Below are positions 1-8,096 of a stretch of 22,254 bases of DNA, in pieces. Position 1 is the stretch's first letter. Each line of letters starts with the position of its first letter. The notes under the pieces were generated by a model that was not told the DNA's origin, did no database searches, and saw only the letters and a program-made list of their open reading frames with translations. Origin of the DNA: Rubrobacter sp. (GTDB taxonomy: Bacteria > Actinomycetota > Rubrobacteria > Rubrobacterales > Rubrobacteraceae); NCBI GenBank assembly GCA_016781775.1, contig JADDPR010000537.1:1-22254 (forward strand), written 5' to 3'. Both the position numbers and the translations under genes were made by a program.

Positions 1-1
1 T

Positions 2-301
2 ATCGTCGTCGGGACCATGATGGCCGTGGACGGCTTCGTCGCCTTAGCCTGGAACGTCCTCACCTTCTCCCTGCGCCAGACCCTTATCCCCGACCGCCTG
101 CTCGGCCGCGTCACGAGCGTCTACCGGCTGGTGGGCGTCGGCGGTGCGGCCTTTGGCGCCTTGATCGGAGGCCTGCTCGCCCGCGGTTTCGGGCTCGACG
201 CGCCCTTCTGGTTCGCCGCAACGGTGATGATCGTCGTAGCCCTTGCCTCCGTTCCGTTCGTGAACAACAGGACGGTGGCCGAGGCCAGGGGCGCTGCGTG
301 A
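2..301 (+). CDS. MFS transporter, C-terminal fragment (5' end outside window)
   Basis: The reading frame is open from the left edge and ends with TGA at 299-301, so only about the last 100 residues are present. They contain hydrophobic, glycine- and alanine-rich membrane segments and the motif IPDRLLGRVTSVYRL, typical of the cytoplasmic loop and following helix in the MFS_3/EntS-like branch of the major facilitator superfamily, proton-driven efflux permeases of the inner membrane. The next gene encodes a paralogue with the matching motif VPNRMLGRVQTV and overlaps this one by 4 bp, so the two are almost certainly translated from one mRNA. The substrate cannot be told from the sequence. ATG codons at 17 and 20 are internal methionines. 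Confidence 0.85.
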   Translation: MVVGTMMAVDGFVALAWNVLTFSLRQTLIPDRLLGRVTSVYRLVGVGGAAFGALIGGLLARGFGLDAPFWFAATVMIVVALASVPFVNNRTVAEARGAA

Positions 302-1578
302 CGACCGGCGGGGGCCCTCTCCGGGGTTCGAGCGGCGATTTCTGGAAGTTCTGGGCCGGGCAGACGATCTCGAACTTCGGGTCTTCCTTTACGCTCTTCG
401 CCCTGCCGCTGCTCGTCTTCAAGCTCACCGGGTCGGCCCTGAGCCTGGGACTCGTTACGGCGGTCGAATTTCTACCTTATCTGCTCTTCGGGCTCTTCCT
501 CGGGGCGTGGGCGGACAGGGTGGACCGCAAGCGCATGATGATCCTGTCGGACGTTGCCCGGGCAGGCCTGATCGCGTCGATACCCGCGCTCGCGCTCTTC
601 GGCGGGCTGGCGGTGTGGTGGATCTACGCCGTGGGCTTTCTGTCTTCCGCCCTGAAGATCTGCTTCGACGCCGGAGAGTTCGCCGCCGTCCCGAGCCTCG
701 TGGGCAAGGACGACCTCGTGAGGGCCAACGGACGCATACAGGCGAGCTACTACGCCGCCTCCGTCGCCGGGCCGCTCGTGGCCGGCGCCGCCGTCGCCCT
801 GGCGCCCGTGGAGGCGGTGCTCCTCCTCGACGCCCTCTCCTTTCTCGCCTCCGCCCTGGCGCTCGCGCTCGTGAGGCGCAGCTTCAACGCCACGTCCGAC
901 GGTGAGGAAAGGGGGGTCTCGAGCATCCTCGAGGACGTTCGCGAGGGGCTGCGGTACGTGCTCTCCAACCCGGTTCTGAGAAATATCGCGATCATGATGG
1001 CGACCGTCAACTTCGTCGGCGCGACCACGATAGCCCAGCTTACCTTCTTCGCGAAGGAGCGCCTCGACGCCACGGATGCAGGGGTCGGGGTGCTCTACTC
1101 GGCGGGCGGCGTCGGCATAGTGCTGCTCTCGCTGGCCGCCGGCCCGATCCGGGGCCGTGTCTCCTTCAGCAAGGCCGCGCTCGGCGCCCTGATGCTGCAT
1201 GGTCTGCTCACGTTCGCCTTCGCGCTCTCCGACCGGCTCTGGATCGCCGTCCCGCTCTGGGCGCTCGCCTCCGGATTCGCCCTGTTCTTCAACATCAACA
1301 CCACGAGCATCCGCCAGGCGATGGTGCCGAACCGTATGCTCGGCCGCGTTCAAACGGTCGCCGTCGTTCTTGCGTGGTCGGCGATCCCGCTGGGCTCGAC
1401 CCTTGGGGGCCTGGCGATAGAGTGGACGGCGAACGTCGCACTCGTCTATGGCCTCATCGGCGTCTTCGTCTTCCTTATCGCTCTTGTCTTCTCCTTTACT
1501 GCGTTGGGCAAGGCAGAATGGTACCTGCCCTCCCAGCAGACGCACGTGGAAAAACTGGCGGCCGAACCATCGCCCTGA
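298..1578 (+). CDS. MFS transporter, MFS_3/EntS-like
   Basis: A 426-residue integral membrane protein with about 12 hydrophobic segments, the usual size for a 12-helix major facilitator permease. MFS motif A is visible at about residues 69-79 (GAWADRVDRKR) in the loop between helices 2 and 3. The C-terminal half carries VPNRMLGRVQTV, shared with the preceding permease. The family exports small molecules such as siderophores, macrolides or other drugs using the proton gradient; which one applies here is unknown. The GTG start at 298 forms a GTGA overlap with the upstream stop and points to translational coupling. Tandem related MFS genes can arise by duplication, and the two products might act separately or together. 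The function class is firm; the substrate is not. Confidence 0.9.
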   Translation: MTTGGGPLRGSSGDFWKFWAGQTISNFGSSFTLFALPLLVFKLTGSALSLGLVTAVEFLPYLLFGLFLGAWADRVDRKRMMILSDVARAGLIASIPALALFGGLAVWWIYAVGFLSSALKICFDAGEFAAVPSLVGKDDLVRANGRIQASYYAASVAGPLVAGAAVALAPVEAVLLLDALSFLASALALALVRRSFNATSDGEERGVSSILEDVREGLRYVLSNPVLRNIAIMMATVNFVGATTIAQLTFFAKERLDATDAGVGVLYSAGGVGIVLLSLAAGPIRGRVSFSKAALGALMLHGLLTFAFALSDRLWIAVPLWALASGFALFFNINTTSIRQAMVPNRMLGRVQTVAVVLAWSAIPLGSTLGGLAIEWTANVALVYGLIGVFVFLIALVFSFTALGKAEWYLPSQQTHVEKLAAEPSP

Positions 1579-1607
1579 CCGCTCACGAAATCGCGGTCCC
1601 GAATTCG

Positions 1608-1613
1608 TATAGT
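1608..1613 (+). promoter_or_regulatory. Candidate -10 box (TATAGT) for the small gene at 1643
   Basis: TATAGT matches the consensus -10 at 5 of 6 positions. It lies 29 nt upstream of the GTG start, which leaves a leader of about 23 nt containing the ribosome-binding site GGAGG. No convincing -35 is visible at 16-18 nt upstream. This suggests that the small gene is transcribed separately from the MFS pair. Confidence 0.4.
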
Positions 1614-1642
1614 AAGGATGACCGGAGAACGGAGGTAAGACC

Positions 1643-1840
1643 GTGAGCGAGGCCGAGGAGAAGCGCACCGAGTACGGCATCAAGCAGGCCGGGGAGCGCT
1701 ACTACCCCGTCATCGTGGATAAGGAGGCCGGCGTGCACTACGAGATCAACAACCCGCTCACCGGTGGCTCCCTGAGCTACAAATCCGCGGAGCAGGCCGA
1801 GGCCTACATAGAACGAGCCAAAGCGCGAGAGCAGGCGTAG
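1643..1840 (+). CDS. Small conserved-looking hypothetical protein (65 aa)
   Basis: A 65-residue soluble acidic/basic protein starting at GTG 1643, preceded by a good ribosome-binding site (GGAGGTAAG about 5 nt upstream) and its own candidate -10 box. It has no signal peptide, membrane segment or cysteine. The middle (YYPVIVDKEAGVHYEI) reads like two beta strands and the C-terminal third (SAEQAEAYIERAKAREQA) like an amphipathic helix, so a compact strand-helix domain is likely. I do not recognise the family. The strong ribosome-binding site and coding-like composition make it a real gene rather than a chance frame. Its neighbours, efflux permeases before and a ThDP enzyme after, give no clear hint of role. 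Confidence 0.7.
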   Translation: MSEAEEKRTEYGIKQAGERYYPVIVDKEAGVHYEINNPLTGGSLSYKSAEQAEAYIERAKAREQA

Positions 1841-1947
1841 ACTTCGGGGGAACTCTGAGGCTTTTGCTACCGAGCGTTGGGCCGGGAGATGGGTGGTTAG
1901 GCTGCATCTAACAGTGGGACGATCGAGATACCCTTCGTGAGAGGTGG

Positions 1948-3597
1948 ATGGTGAAGGTCGCCGAGGCGATCGGACGGGCCCTGGCCGCCCGCGGGGTCGA
2001 GGTGTTCTTCGGGCTCCTCGGGAGCGGCAACTTCGCCGTCACGAACGCCCTGCGCGCGGCGGGGGCAAGGTTCTACTCCTCCAGGCACGAGGGGGGCGCG
2101 GTCTCGATGGCCGACGGGTACGCGCGCGCCTGCGGGAAAGTTGGCGTCTGCAGCGTGCACCAGGGGCCGGGGTTCACGAACACGCTCACGGGCCTTACGG
2201 AGGCCGCCAAGAGCCGCACGCCGCTGCTCGTGCTCGCCGCAGACACGCCGGCCGGGGCGCTCTGGTCGAACTTTAAGGTGGACCAGGGCTCCCTGGCGAG
2301 GACTGTCGGCGCGATCCCCGAGCGCGTGCGCGGGCCGGCGACGGCCGCCGAGGACGCCGCCAGGGCGCTCCGGCGGGCGACGGTCGAGCGTCGCCCCGTC
2401 GTCCTGAACATCCCGGTTGACGTCGTGGAGGAAAGCTTCGAGGGGGACCCGTTGGACCTTCCAGCTCCTCCCGCGCTGGAGCCCCCACGGCCCTCCGACC
2501 GCTCAGTGGACCGGGTCGTCGAGCTGCTTGCGTCCTCGGAGCGGCCGGTGATCGTCGCCGGGCGCGGGGCGGCGCTCTCCGGCGCGCGTCCGGCGCTGGA
2601 GGCCCTGGGCGAGAGGGTGGGGGCTCTGTTGGCGACGAGCGCTATGGGGAATGGGGTCTTCGCTGCTCACCCCTACAGCGCCGGCATCTCCGGCGGCTTC
2701 TCGTCGCCCCTGGCCGTCGAGAAGCTGGCCGGGGCGGACGTCGTGCTCGCCTTCGGGGCGACGCTGAACCGCTGGACCACGCGCCACGGCAGGCTCTTCC
2801 CGGGCTCCGCCAGGGTGGTGCAGGTGGACCTTGACGAGGAGGCTATCGGCGCGCTGCATCCAGTCGACGTCGGCGTCGTGGGCGATGCGGCAGCTACCGC
2901 GTGGGCGGTCGTCGAGGGTCTGGACCGGCGTGGGGTGCGAAGGGAAGGCTTTCGAGACGAGGAGACGGCGCGTGAGATCTCGGCTCGCCGCTGGCGCGAC
3001 GAGCCGTACGAAGAGAGCGACGCCGATGGTTTCATCGACCCGCGCACCTTGAGCATCGCGCTCGACGACTTGCTGCCGGAGGAGCGCACGGTCTCGACCG
3101 ACTCCGGGCACTTCCTCGGCTACCCCTCGATGTATCTGGCGGTCCCCGACGCGCGGGGCTTCGTCTTCCCCAACGCCTTCCAGTCGGTGGGTCTGGGGCT
3201 CGCCTGCGGGATCGGGGCCGCCGTCGGACGCCCCGACCGGCTCTCCGTCGCCGCCGTGGGAGACGGCGGGGCCCTGATGGCCCTGGGCGAGCTGGAGACC
3301 GCCGCCCGCTACCGGTTGCCGATGCTCGTCGTGGTGTACAACGACGCGGCCTACGGCGCCGAGGTGCATCACTTCGGTCCCATGGGACGGCCGGTAGACC
3401 TGGCCCAGTTCCCCGAGACGGACTTCGCCGCGCTCACGCGCGCCGCCGGGGCCGAGGGCCTGACCGTCCGCCGCCGCGAGGACCTCGCCCCGCTTAAAGC
3501 TTGGCTCGGCCGGCGCGACGGACCGCTGGTGATAGACGCGAAGGTGGATCCCCGGGTGCGGGCCGGGTGGCTGGAAGAAGCATTCCGAGCCCACTAA
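1948..3597 (+). CDS. Thiamine diphosphate-dependent enzyme (acetolactate synthase/decarboxylase family)
   Basis: A 549-residue protein with the three-domain layout of ThDP enzymes related to acetolactate synthase, benzoylformate decarboxylase and similar lyases. The pyrimidine-binding domain comes first, with the cofactor-activating glutamate at about E48 in SRHEGGAVSMADGYAR. A central Rossmann-like domain follows (about 185-330, with VIVAGRGAAL). The C-terminal pyrophosphate domain has the metal-ThDP signature GDGG at 438-441 and ND at 465-466. No FAD or regulatory-subunit gene lies nearby, and the gene pairs with a cyclase/amidohydrolase 35 nt downstream, so a catabolic 2-oxo-acid decarboxylase is more likely than valine/isoleucine biosynthesis. 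The ATG at 1948 is only 3 nt from GAGAGG; GTG at 1951 is an equally good start. The family is firm; the substrate is unknown. Confidence 0.87.
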   Translation: MVKVAEAIGRALAARGVEVFFGLLGSGNFAVTNALRAAGARFYSSRHEGGAVSMADGYARACGKVGVCSVHQGPGFTNTLTGLTEAAKSRTPLLVLAADTPAGALWSNFKVDQGSLARTVGAIPERVRGPATAAEDAARALRRATVERRPVVLNIPVDVVEESFEGDPLDLPAPPALEPPRPSDRSVDRVVELLASSERPVIVAGRGAALSGARPALEALGERVGALLATSAMGNGVFAAHPYSAGISGGFSSPLAVEKLAGADVVLAFGATLNRWTTRHGRLFPGSARVVQVDLDEEAIGALHPVDVGVVGDAAATAWAVVEGLDRRGVRREGFRDEETAREISARRWRDEPYEESDADGFIDPRTLSIALDDLLPEERTVSTDSGHFLGYPSMYLAVPDARGFVFPNAFQSVGLGLACGIGAAVGRPDRLSVAAVGDGGALMALGELETAARYRLPMLVVVYNDAAYGAEVHHFGPMGRPVDLAQFPETDFAALTRAAGAEGLTVRRREDLAPLKAWLGRRDGPLVIDAKVDPRVRAGWLEEAFRAH

Positions 3598-3632
3598 GCA
3601 GAGATACGAACTCGAAGAGATCAGGAGGAGAC

Positions 3633-4418
3633 GTGCTTCACAACAATCCCGTTGCATCCCTCGCCGAGGCGCTCGCCGGGGGCGGCGTCGAGGTCGTCGA
3701 CCTCACCCAGCCCCTCAACGAGCGCACGCCGATGATCCAACTGCCGGAGCCCTTCGAGAACACGCCGGGCGTGAGGGTGCACGAGATCAGCCGCTACGAC
3801 GAGCGCGGTCCGGCGTGGGCGTGGAACCGGCTCGAGATCGGGGAGCACGCCGGCACGCACTTCGACGCCCCGACCCACTGGATCACCGGCCGGGAGGGCC
3901 TCGACGTCTCCGAGGTCCCGCCCCGCCACCTCGTGGCGCCGGCGGTCGTGATCGACAAATGCCCCGAGTGCGAGGCTGACCCCGACTACGTACTAACCGT
4001 CGACGACATACGCGCCTTCGAGGCCAAGCACGGCCCGCTCCCCGAGGGCGGCTGGCTGCTCCTGCGCACCGGCTGGGACGCCCGCGCCCACGACGCGGAA
4101 GCCTTCCTCAACGCGGGCTCCGGCACCCCACAATCTCCCGGCTTCGACGCCGAGTGCGCGCGCTGGATCGCCGAAGAGTCGCCGCTCGTCGGCGTCGGGG
4201 TGGAGACGGTCGGCATCGACGCGGGCGCGGCCGGCGGCTTCGAGCCCCCCTTCCCGGTCCACTACTACCTCCTCGGCGCGGGCAAGTACGGCGTTACGCA
4301 ACTCGCCAACCTCGCCCTCCTCCCACCGACCGGCGCGCTGTTCATCGTGGCCCCGCTGAAACTGACCGGCGGTACCGGGAGCCCCGTACGCGCACTCGCG
4401 CTCGTGCCGCGCGTTTAG
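3633..4418 (+). CDS. Cyclase family protein (kynurenine formamidase/isatin hydrolase-like)
   Basis: A 261-residue protein of the cyclase superfamily. The defining metal-binding motif HxGTHxDxPxH is complete at about residues 72-82 (HAGTHFDAPTHW); its histidines and aspartate bind a divalent metal, zinc or manganese in studied members. Known members hydrolyse cyclic or aryl amides, for example N-formylkynurenine or isatin. The start GTG 3633 is chosen because AGGAGGAG lies just upstream at 3622-3629; the frame could be extended into the preceding gene to 3501, but that part overlaps and reads poorly. The gene follows the ThDP enzyme closely and is probably cotranscribed, suggesting hydrolysis followed by decarboxylation or ligation of a keto acid. 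Its stop overlaps the ligA stop on the other strand. The exact substrate is unproven. Confidence 0.85.
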   Translation: MLHNNPVASLAEALAGGGVEVVDLTQPLNERTPMIQLPEPFENTPGVRVHEISRYDERGPAWAWNRLEIGEHAGTHFDAPTHWITGREGLDVSEVPPRHLVAPAVVIDKCPECEADPDYVLTVDDIRAFEAKHGPLPEGGWLLLRTGWDARAHDAEAFLNAGSGTPQSPGFDAECARWIAEESPLVGVGVETVGIDAGAAGGFEPPFPVHYYLLGAGKYGVTQLANLALLPPTGALFIVAPLKLTGGTGSPVRALALVPRV

Positions 4419-6418
4419 AAGAGAAGCTCCTCGAAAGCCGCCTCGTCGAGGACGGGCACACCCAACGAGTTGGCCTTCTCCAGCTTGGAGCCGGCCTCTT
4501 CCCCGGCGAGCACGTAGTCGGTGTTCTTGCTCACGGAGGAGGTGAAGGTGCCGCCGGCCTCTTCGAGCTTCTCGACAAAGTAGCCCCTGGGACGGCTAAG
4601 GGTGCCCGTTATAACGACGCGCTTGCCGGCGAGCGGGCCATCCTGGGACCCCGAAGACTCCTTCTCGAGGTCCAGGCCCGCCTCCTTGAGGCGCCGGACG
4701 AGATCCCGGTTGTCGTCGAGGGCGAAGTAGTCCACGACCGCGCGGGCGACGACCTCGCCGACGCCGTTGATCTCCGTGAGGCTTTCGACGCTCACGCCGG
4801 CGAGCAGATCGTCGCCGCCGAAGCGCTCTGCTATGAGGCTCGCCGTCACGCTCCCGACGTGGCGAATGCCGAGCGCGTAGAGGACGCGTGAGAAGGGCTG
4901 TTCCTTGCTCCGCTCGATGGCGAGGACGAGGTTCTGGGCGCTCTTCTCGGCGAACCCTTCGAGTGGTTCGATCTCTTCCGCCTTCAAGTCGTACAAGTCG
5001 GCGACGTCGCTTATGAGGCCGAGGTCGAAGAGCTTGGTGGCGACCTTCTCGCCGAGGCCCTCGATGTCCATCGCCGCCTTCGTCGCCCAGTGGATGACGT
5101 GCTCCAGCGCCTGCGCGGGGCATCGAGCGTTCACGCAGCGGGTGACCGCCTCCCCCTCGGGACGGCTGACCGGCTCCCCGCAGACGGGGCAAACTTTGGG
5201 CATCTCGAAGGGGTGTTCGTCCCCGGTGCGCTCCTCGACGAGGGCGCGGACGACCTGCGGGATCACGTCCCCCGCCCGCTCGACCACGACGAGGTCGCCG
5301 ACGAGGATGCCCTTCTCCCTGACGTAGTCTTCGTTGTGCAGCGTGGCGCGCGAGATCGTCACGCCGCCGACGTTCACCGGCTCGAGCATGGCCTGAGGCG
5401 TCAGCGCACCCGTACGCCCGACGTTGATGATGATCTCCTTGAGACGCGTTCGGGCGGCGAGCGGCTCGAACTTGAAAGCGATGGCCCAGCGCGGGGCCTT
5501 GGCGACCGAGCCGAGCGCGCGCTGCTGCTCGCGGGAGTCGACCTTAACGACGACCCCGTCGATCTGATACCCCACCGACTCGCGGTGCTCCGTCCAGTAT
5601 GCGCACTCCTCCACGACCGATTCGATCGAGTCGTGGAGCTTGTAGGGGTTGGCGCGCAGCCCGTAACCTTTGAGGGCGTCGAGGGCGGCCGAGTGGCTCT
5701 CGTAGGGCTCGCCCCCCTCGCCTATGCCATAGCAGAACATCGTCAAGGGACGCTCCGCGGTGATCCTGGGGTCGAGCTGGCGAATGGAGCCCGCCGCGAG
5801 GTTGCGCGGGTTGGCGAACGGCCTCTTCCCCCCGGCCTCCTGTTTCCCGTTGAACTCGTCGAAGCGGTCGAGCGGGATGTAGACCTCGCCGCGTGGCTCC
5901 AGGACGGGCGGCGGATCGTCCGAGAGCTTCTCGGGGATCGCGCGCACGGTCCTCAGGTTGGCCGTCACGTCCTCACCGATCGTGCCGTTGCCGCGCGTGG
6001 CACCCCGCGTGTAGCGGCCGTTCTCGTAGCGCAGGGAGACCGCGAGCCCGTCTATCTTGAGCTCCGTCACGTAGCGGAGCTTCTCTATCTCCTCGTCGTC
6101 CCCCAGCAGGCGCCGCACTCGCGCGTCCCACTCGTAGAGGTCGTCGAGCTTTCGGGCGTTCGATAGGGAGAGCATGGGGACGGCGTGGCGGACCTGCTCG
6201 AACCCTTCGAGGGGTTCGCCCCCGACCCTTTGCGTTGGGGAGTCGGCGGTGACGAGCTCGGGGTGTTCCCCTTCGAGGCCTTCGAGCTCGCTGTAGAGGG
6301 CGTCGTACTCGGCGTCGGAGATCTCCGGGGAGTCTTCCACGTAGTAGCGGCGGTTGTGGTAGCGGACGAGCTCCCTGAGCTCCTCGACCCTACCCCTGGT
6401 GTCTACCCCTTCTGTCAC
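4415..6418 (-). CDS. ligA: NAD-dependent DNA ligase
   Basis: LigA seals nicks in duplex DNA during replication and repair using NAD+. The 667-residue product has the full family length and order: N-terminal Ia domain (1-80, with HNRRYYVEDSPEISDAEYD), adenylation domain with catalytic lysine K121 in the motif KIDG, OB-fold (about 315-395), four zinc-binding cysteines C410, C413, C428 and C433, helix-hairpin-helix repeats (about 445-585) and a C-terminal BRCT domain (594-667, GKRVVITGTLSR). The start GTG 6418 lies exactly where transcription should begin from the -10 box TATAAT at 6425-6430, so the mRNA is probably leaderless. It is convergent with the cyclase gene, the stop codons overlapping. 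All key residues are present; this is an ordinary essential ligase. Confidence 0.98.
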   Translation of the reverse strand: MTEGVDTRGRVEELRELVRYHNRRYYVEDSPEISDAEYDALYSELEGLEGEHPELVTADSPTQRVGGEPLEGFEQVRHAVPMLSLSNARKLDDLYEWDARVRRLLGDDEEIEKLRYVTELKIDGLAVSLRYENGRYTRGATRGNGTIGEDVTANLRTVRAIPEKLSDDPPPVLEPRGEVYIPLDRFDEFNGKQEAGGKRPFANPRNLAAGSIRQLDPRITAERPLTMFCYGIGEGGEPYESHSAALDALKGYGLRANPYKLHDSIESVVEECAYWTEHRESVGYQIDGVVVKVDSREQQRALGSVAKAPRWAIAFKFEPLAARTRLKEIIINVGRTGALTPQAMLEPVNVGGVTISRATLHNEDYVREKGILVGDLVVVERAGDVIPQVVRALVEERTGDEHPFEMPKVCPVCGEPVSRPEGEAVTRCVNARCPAQALEHVIHWATKAAMDIEGLGEKVATKLFDLGLISDVADLYDLKAEEIEPLEGFAEKSAQNLVLAIERSKEQPFSRVLYALGIRHVGSVTASLIAERFGGDDLLAGVSVESLTEINGVGEVVARAVVDYFALDDNRDLVRRLKEAGLDLEKESSGSQDGPLAGKRVVITGTLSRPRGYFVEKLEEAGGTFTSSVSKNTDYVLAGEEAGSKLEKANSLGVPVLDEAAFEELLF

Positions 6419-6424
6419 GGGGCG

Positions 6425-6453
6425 ATTATACGCGTCCCGGCACGGTCTCCAAA
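6425..6453 (-). promoter_or_regulatory. ligA promoter predicted to give a leaderless mRNA
   Basis: On the minus strand a perfect TATAAT occupies 6425-6430, followed by six bases and then the GTG start of ligA at 6418. Normal start-site spacing puts +1 on the G of GTG. A weak -35 (TTGGAG at 6447-6452, 16-nt spacer) is present. No ribosome-binding site can fit. On the opposite strand GATTAT at 6424-6429 could act as a -10 for the divergent gene at 6482. Confidence 0.6.
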
Positions 6454-6481
6454 CGGCCTCCTCAACGCCCCGGAGAGGTGA

Positions 6482-6877
6482 ATGTATACTCAGCCGAGCA
6501 TGGGCAGGAAGGTGAGAAAAGAGTTGCAGGATCCCGAGGTCTTCGAGGGGGCCCTGCGCGAGGAGACCGAGATCTCCTCCGAGTTCGCGCTGCCGATCTC
6601 CGTGCTCGCCCTGCGCGTCGAGGGCGGCTGGAGCGAAGAGGCAACTCGCCGGGCGCTCGACGCCCTGCGCACCGCCGATCTCGTCTGCCAGCCCGAGCCC
6701 GAGGAGACCCTCATCGCCCTCCCAAATACGGTGACGGACGACGCCCGCGTGGTGGAGGAGAGACTGCGCGAGGCCGTGCCCGAGGCCATCGTGGGCATCG
6801 CCCCCTTCGCGCGAGGCGACACGGTGGAGAGCCTGATCGAACGCGCCCGGGTCTGCGGGGGGCCGAACTCCTCTTGA
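6482..6877 (+). CDS. Soluble degenerate GGDEF-like domain protein
   Basis: A 131-residue soluble protein whose strand-helix pattern matches a diguanylate cyclase domain with the active site lost. ALPISVLALRVEGG corresponds to the first core strand, EETLIALPNTVTDDARVV to the strand carrying GGDEF and the helix after it, and VGIAPFARGDTVESLIERA to the conserved 'SiGia...eeLi..Ad' segment. The GGDEF loop itself is replaced by EPEE, so cyclic-di-GMP synthesis is not expected; a regulatory or protein-binding role is more likely. The start ATG 6482 has GGAG six nt upstream. ATG 6500 is an alternative, supported by a TATACT box at 6485-6490. A membrane protein with a similar degenerate domain follows. 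Fold assignment is by pattern, not search. Confidence 0.68.
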   Translation: MYTQPSMGRKVRKELQDPEVFEGALREETEISSEFALPISVLALRVEGGWSEEATRRALDALRTADLVCQPEPEETLIALPNTVTDDARVVEERLREAVPEAIVGIAPFARGDTVESLIERARVCGGPNSS

Positions 6878-6970
6878 CGCTACTGATGGGGCTTGCGCGG
6901 GGTGCGGTGTACCACGGGTTGCGGCTCGCAGGTGGCGCGAACCTCACTTGATGCGTATCATGCTCCGATC

Positions 6971-7963
6971 GTGAGCGGCAGAGCGAGAGGGGGGAAGAGC
7001 GCTCGGGTCCTCAAGGGCCTCTCGTTGCTCTACCTCCTGGGGCTGGTCATCTCGCTCCTCCTCGTGCACGGCGACTCCTACGAGCCCGCCGTCTCCTACG
7101 TGCCCTTTTACCTGATCTCCTCCGTCATCGTGACGGCGGCCGTCGCCCTCCTGCTGCTCCCGACGAGGCAGTTCGGCGAGGGTTTCTGCGTGTTCTCCTA
7201 CGCCCTCTACGCCGTTCTCCTCGCGGCAGCGACGTTCTTCACCGGGGGCGTCTCCAGCGAGTTGTACGTGCTTTTCTTCCCGCTGCTCTTCGCACCGGCG
7301 TTGCATGGCTCCTGGAAGATGGGTCTGCCGGTCGCGACTGCCGTGCTCGTAAGCTACGCCCTGGCGATGCTCCCCGGCGTACTGAACGCCGTGGAGGGCT
7401 CCGACGAGCCGGCGCTCGTCTTCTTCAGGCTCGCCACCTTCGCCCTCACGGGGCTCTTCGCCCTCGCTGCGGCCGGATCGAGGGGGGCGTCCGAGCCCGA
7501 GGACGGCTACGCCCTCGACGAGGACGGGTCCATGCTCCTCGGCAGGGTCTCGTCCGAGATCGAGGCCAGGCGTGGGGCCCCGGTGGGGGTCCTCCTGGTG
7601 GACCCCGGTCATGGGGTGGAGGACATAGACCTGCTTCTGGACCGGGTTCGGAGCAGGATCGGCGAGCCTTTTCTGCTCGGGGAGGGCTCGGTCTTCGGGA
7701 TCGTGCTGGGAGCGGCGAACGAAGGGGTCATCGAGAGCGCCGCGAGGCGGGTCCTCGCCGCGGCCAACGCCCTCGGGGCGGACGAAACGAGGGCGGGGGC
7801 GGCGATCTACCCGCGCGACGCCAGGACGGCGGGGGACCTCCTCCTCGCCGCCGGCCGAGCTTTGGAGCGAGCCTTCGAGATCGAGAGCCCGAGCGCGATC
7901 GTCCTCGCGGGCAGAGACGCGCCAAGGACCGAAGGCACCGGGACCTACGGGGCGGCGCGCTAG
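6971..7963 (+). CDS. Membrane protein with C-terminal degenerate GGDEF-like domain
   Basis: A 330-residue protein with about six hydrophobic segments in residues 15-175, then a soluble domain of about 140 residues. The soluble part resembles a GGDEF domain without its active site: APVGVLLVDPGHG (first strand), GEGSVFGIVLGAANEG where GGDEF would sit, and RAGAAIYPRDARTAGDLLLA for the 'SiG...eLl..A' segment. A membrane sensor with a non-catalytic output domain is the likely architecture. GTG 6971 is preferred: it directly precedes the basic stretch ahead of the first membrane helix and lies 10 nt after a candidate -10 (TATCAT, 6956-6961). The longer frame from TTG 6893 adds an unlikely cysteine-rich N-terminus. 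The preceding gene encodes a similar soluble domain, so the two products may work together. Confidence 0.75.
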   Translation: MSGRARGGKSARVLKGLSLLYLLGLVISLLLVHGDSYEPAVSYVPFYLISSVIVTAAVALLLLPTRQFGEGFCVFSYALYAVLLAAATFFTGGVSSELYVLFFPLLFAPALHGSWKMGLPVATAVLVSYALAMLPGVLNAVEGSDEPALVFFRLATFALTGLFALAAAGSRGASEPEDGYALDEDGSMLLGRVSSEIEARRGAPVGVLLVDPGHGVEDIDLLLDRVRSRIGEPFLLGEGSVFGIVLGAANEGVIESAARRVLAAANALGADETRAGAAIYPRDARTAGDLLLAAGRALERAFEIESPSAIVLAGRDAPRTEGTGTYGAAR

Positions 7964-8039
7964 GGTTGCTGGAACCGAAGCCCCTTTGGCGAAACTTCCG
8001 GGGGGTGTCGCTCGTACCGGAGGGCTGAGGGGGCGGTGT

Positions 8040-8045
8040 TATAAT
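8040..8045 (+). promoter_or_regulatory. -10 box (TATAAT) of the PspA operon
   Basis: A perfect TATAAT stands in the 133-bp gap before the PspA-family gene, giving an expected leader of about 45 nt. No TTGACA-like -35 is found at 16-18 nt upstream, so an activator or an alternative sigma factor may be needed. The rest of the gap (7964-8039) shows no clear terminator. Confidence 0.5.
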
Positions 8046-8096
8046 CGTCCCTAGATTCGGGCTTGTTCTTCGACCCTTTGGGGGTAGACGGAGGGT

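Noticed and set aside
472..1683. Long minus-strand frame opposite the MFS gene (403 codons)
   Set aside because: It is a codon-bias shadow: the translation is rich in R, E, G and H with no membrane or domain pattern, and the plus strand has clear MFS motifs.
3501..3632. Upstream extension of the cyclase frame
   Set aside because: It overlaps the ThDP enzyme gene, reads as low-quality protein, and AGGAGGAG marks GTG 3633.
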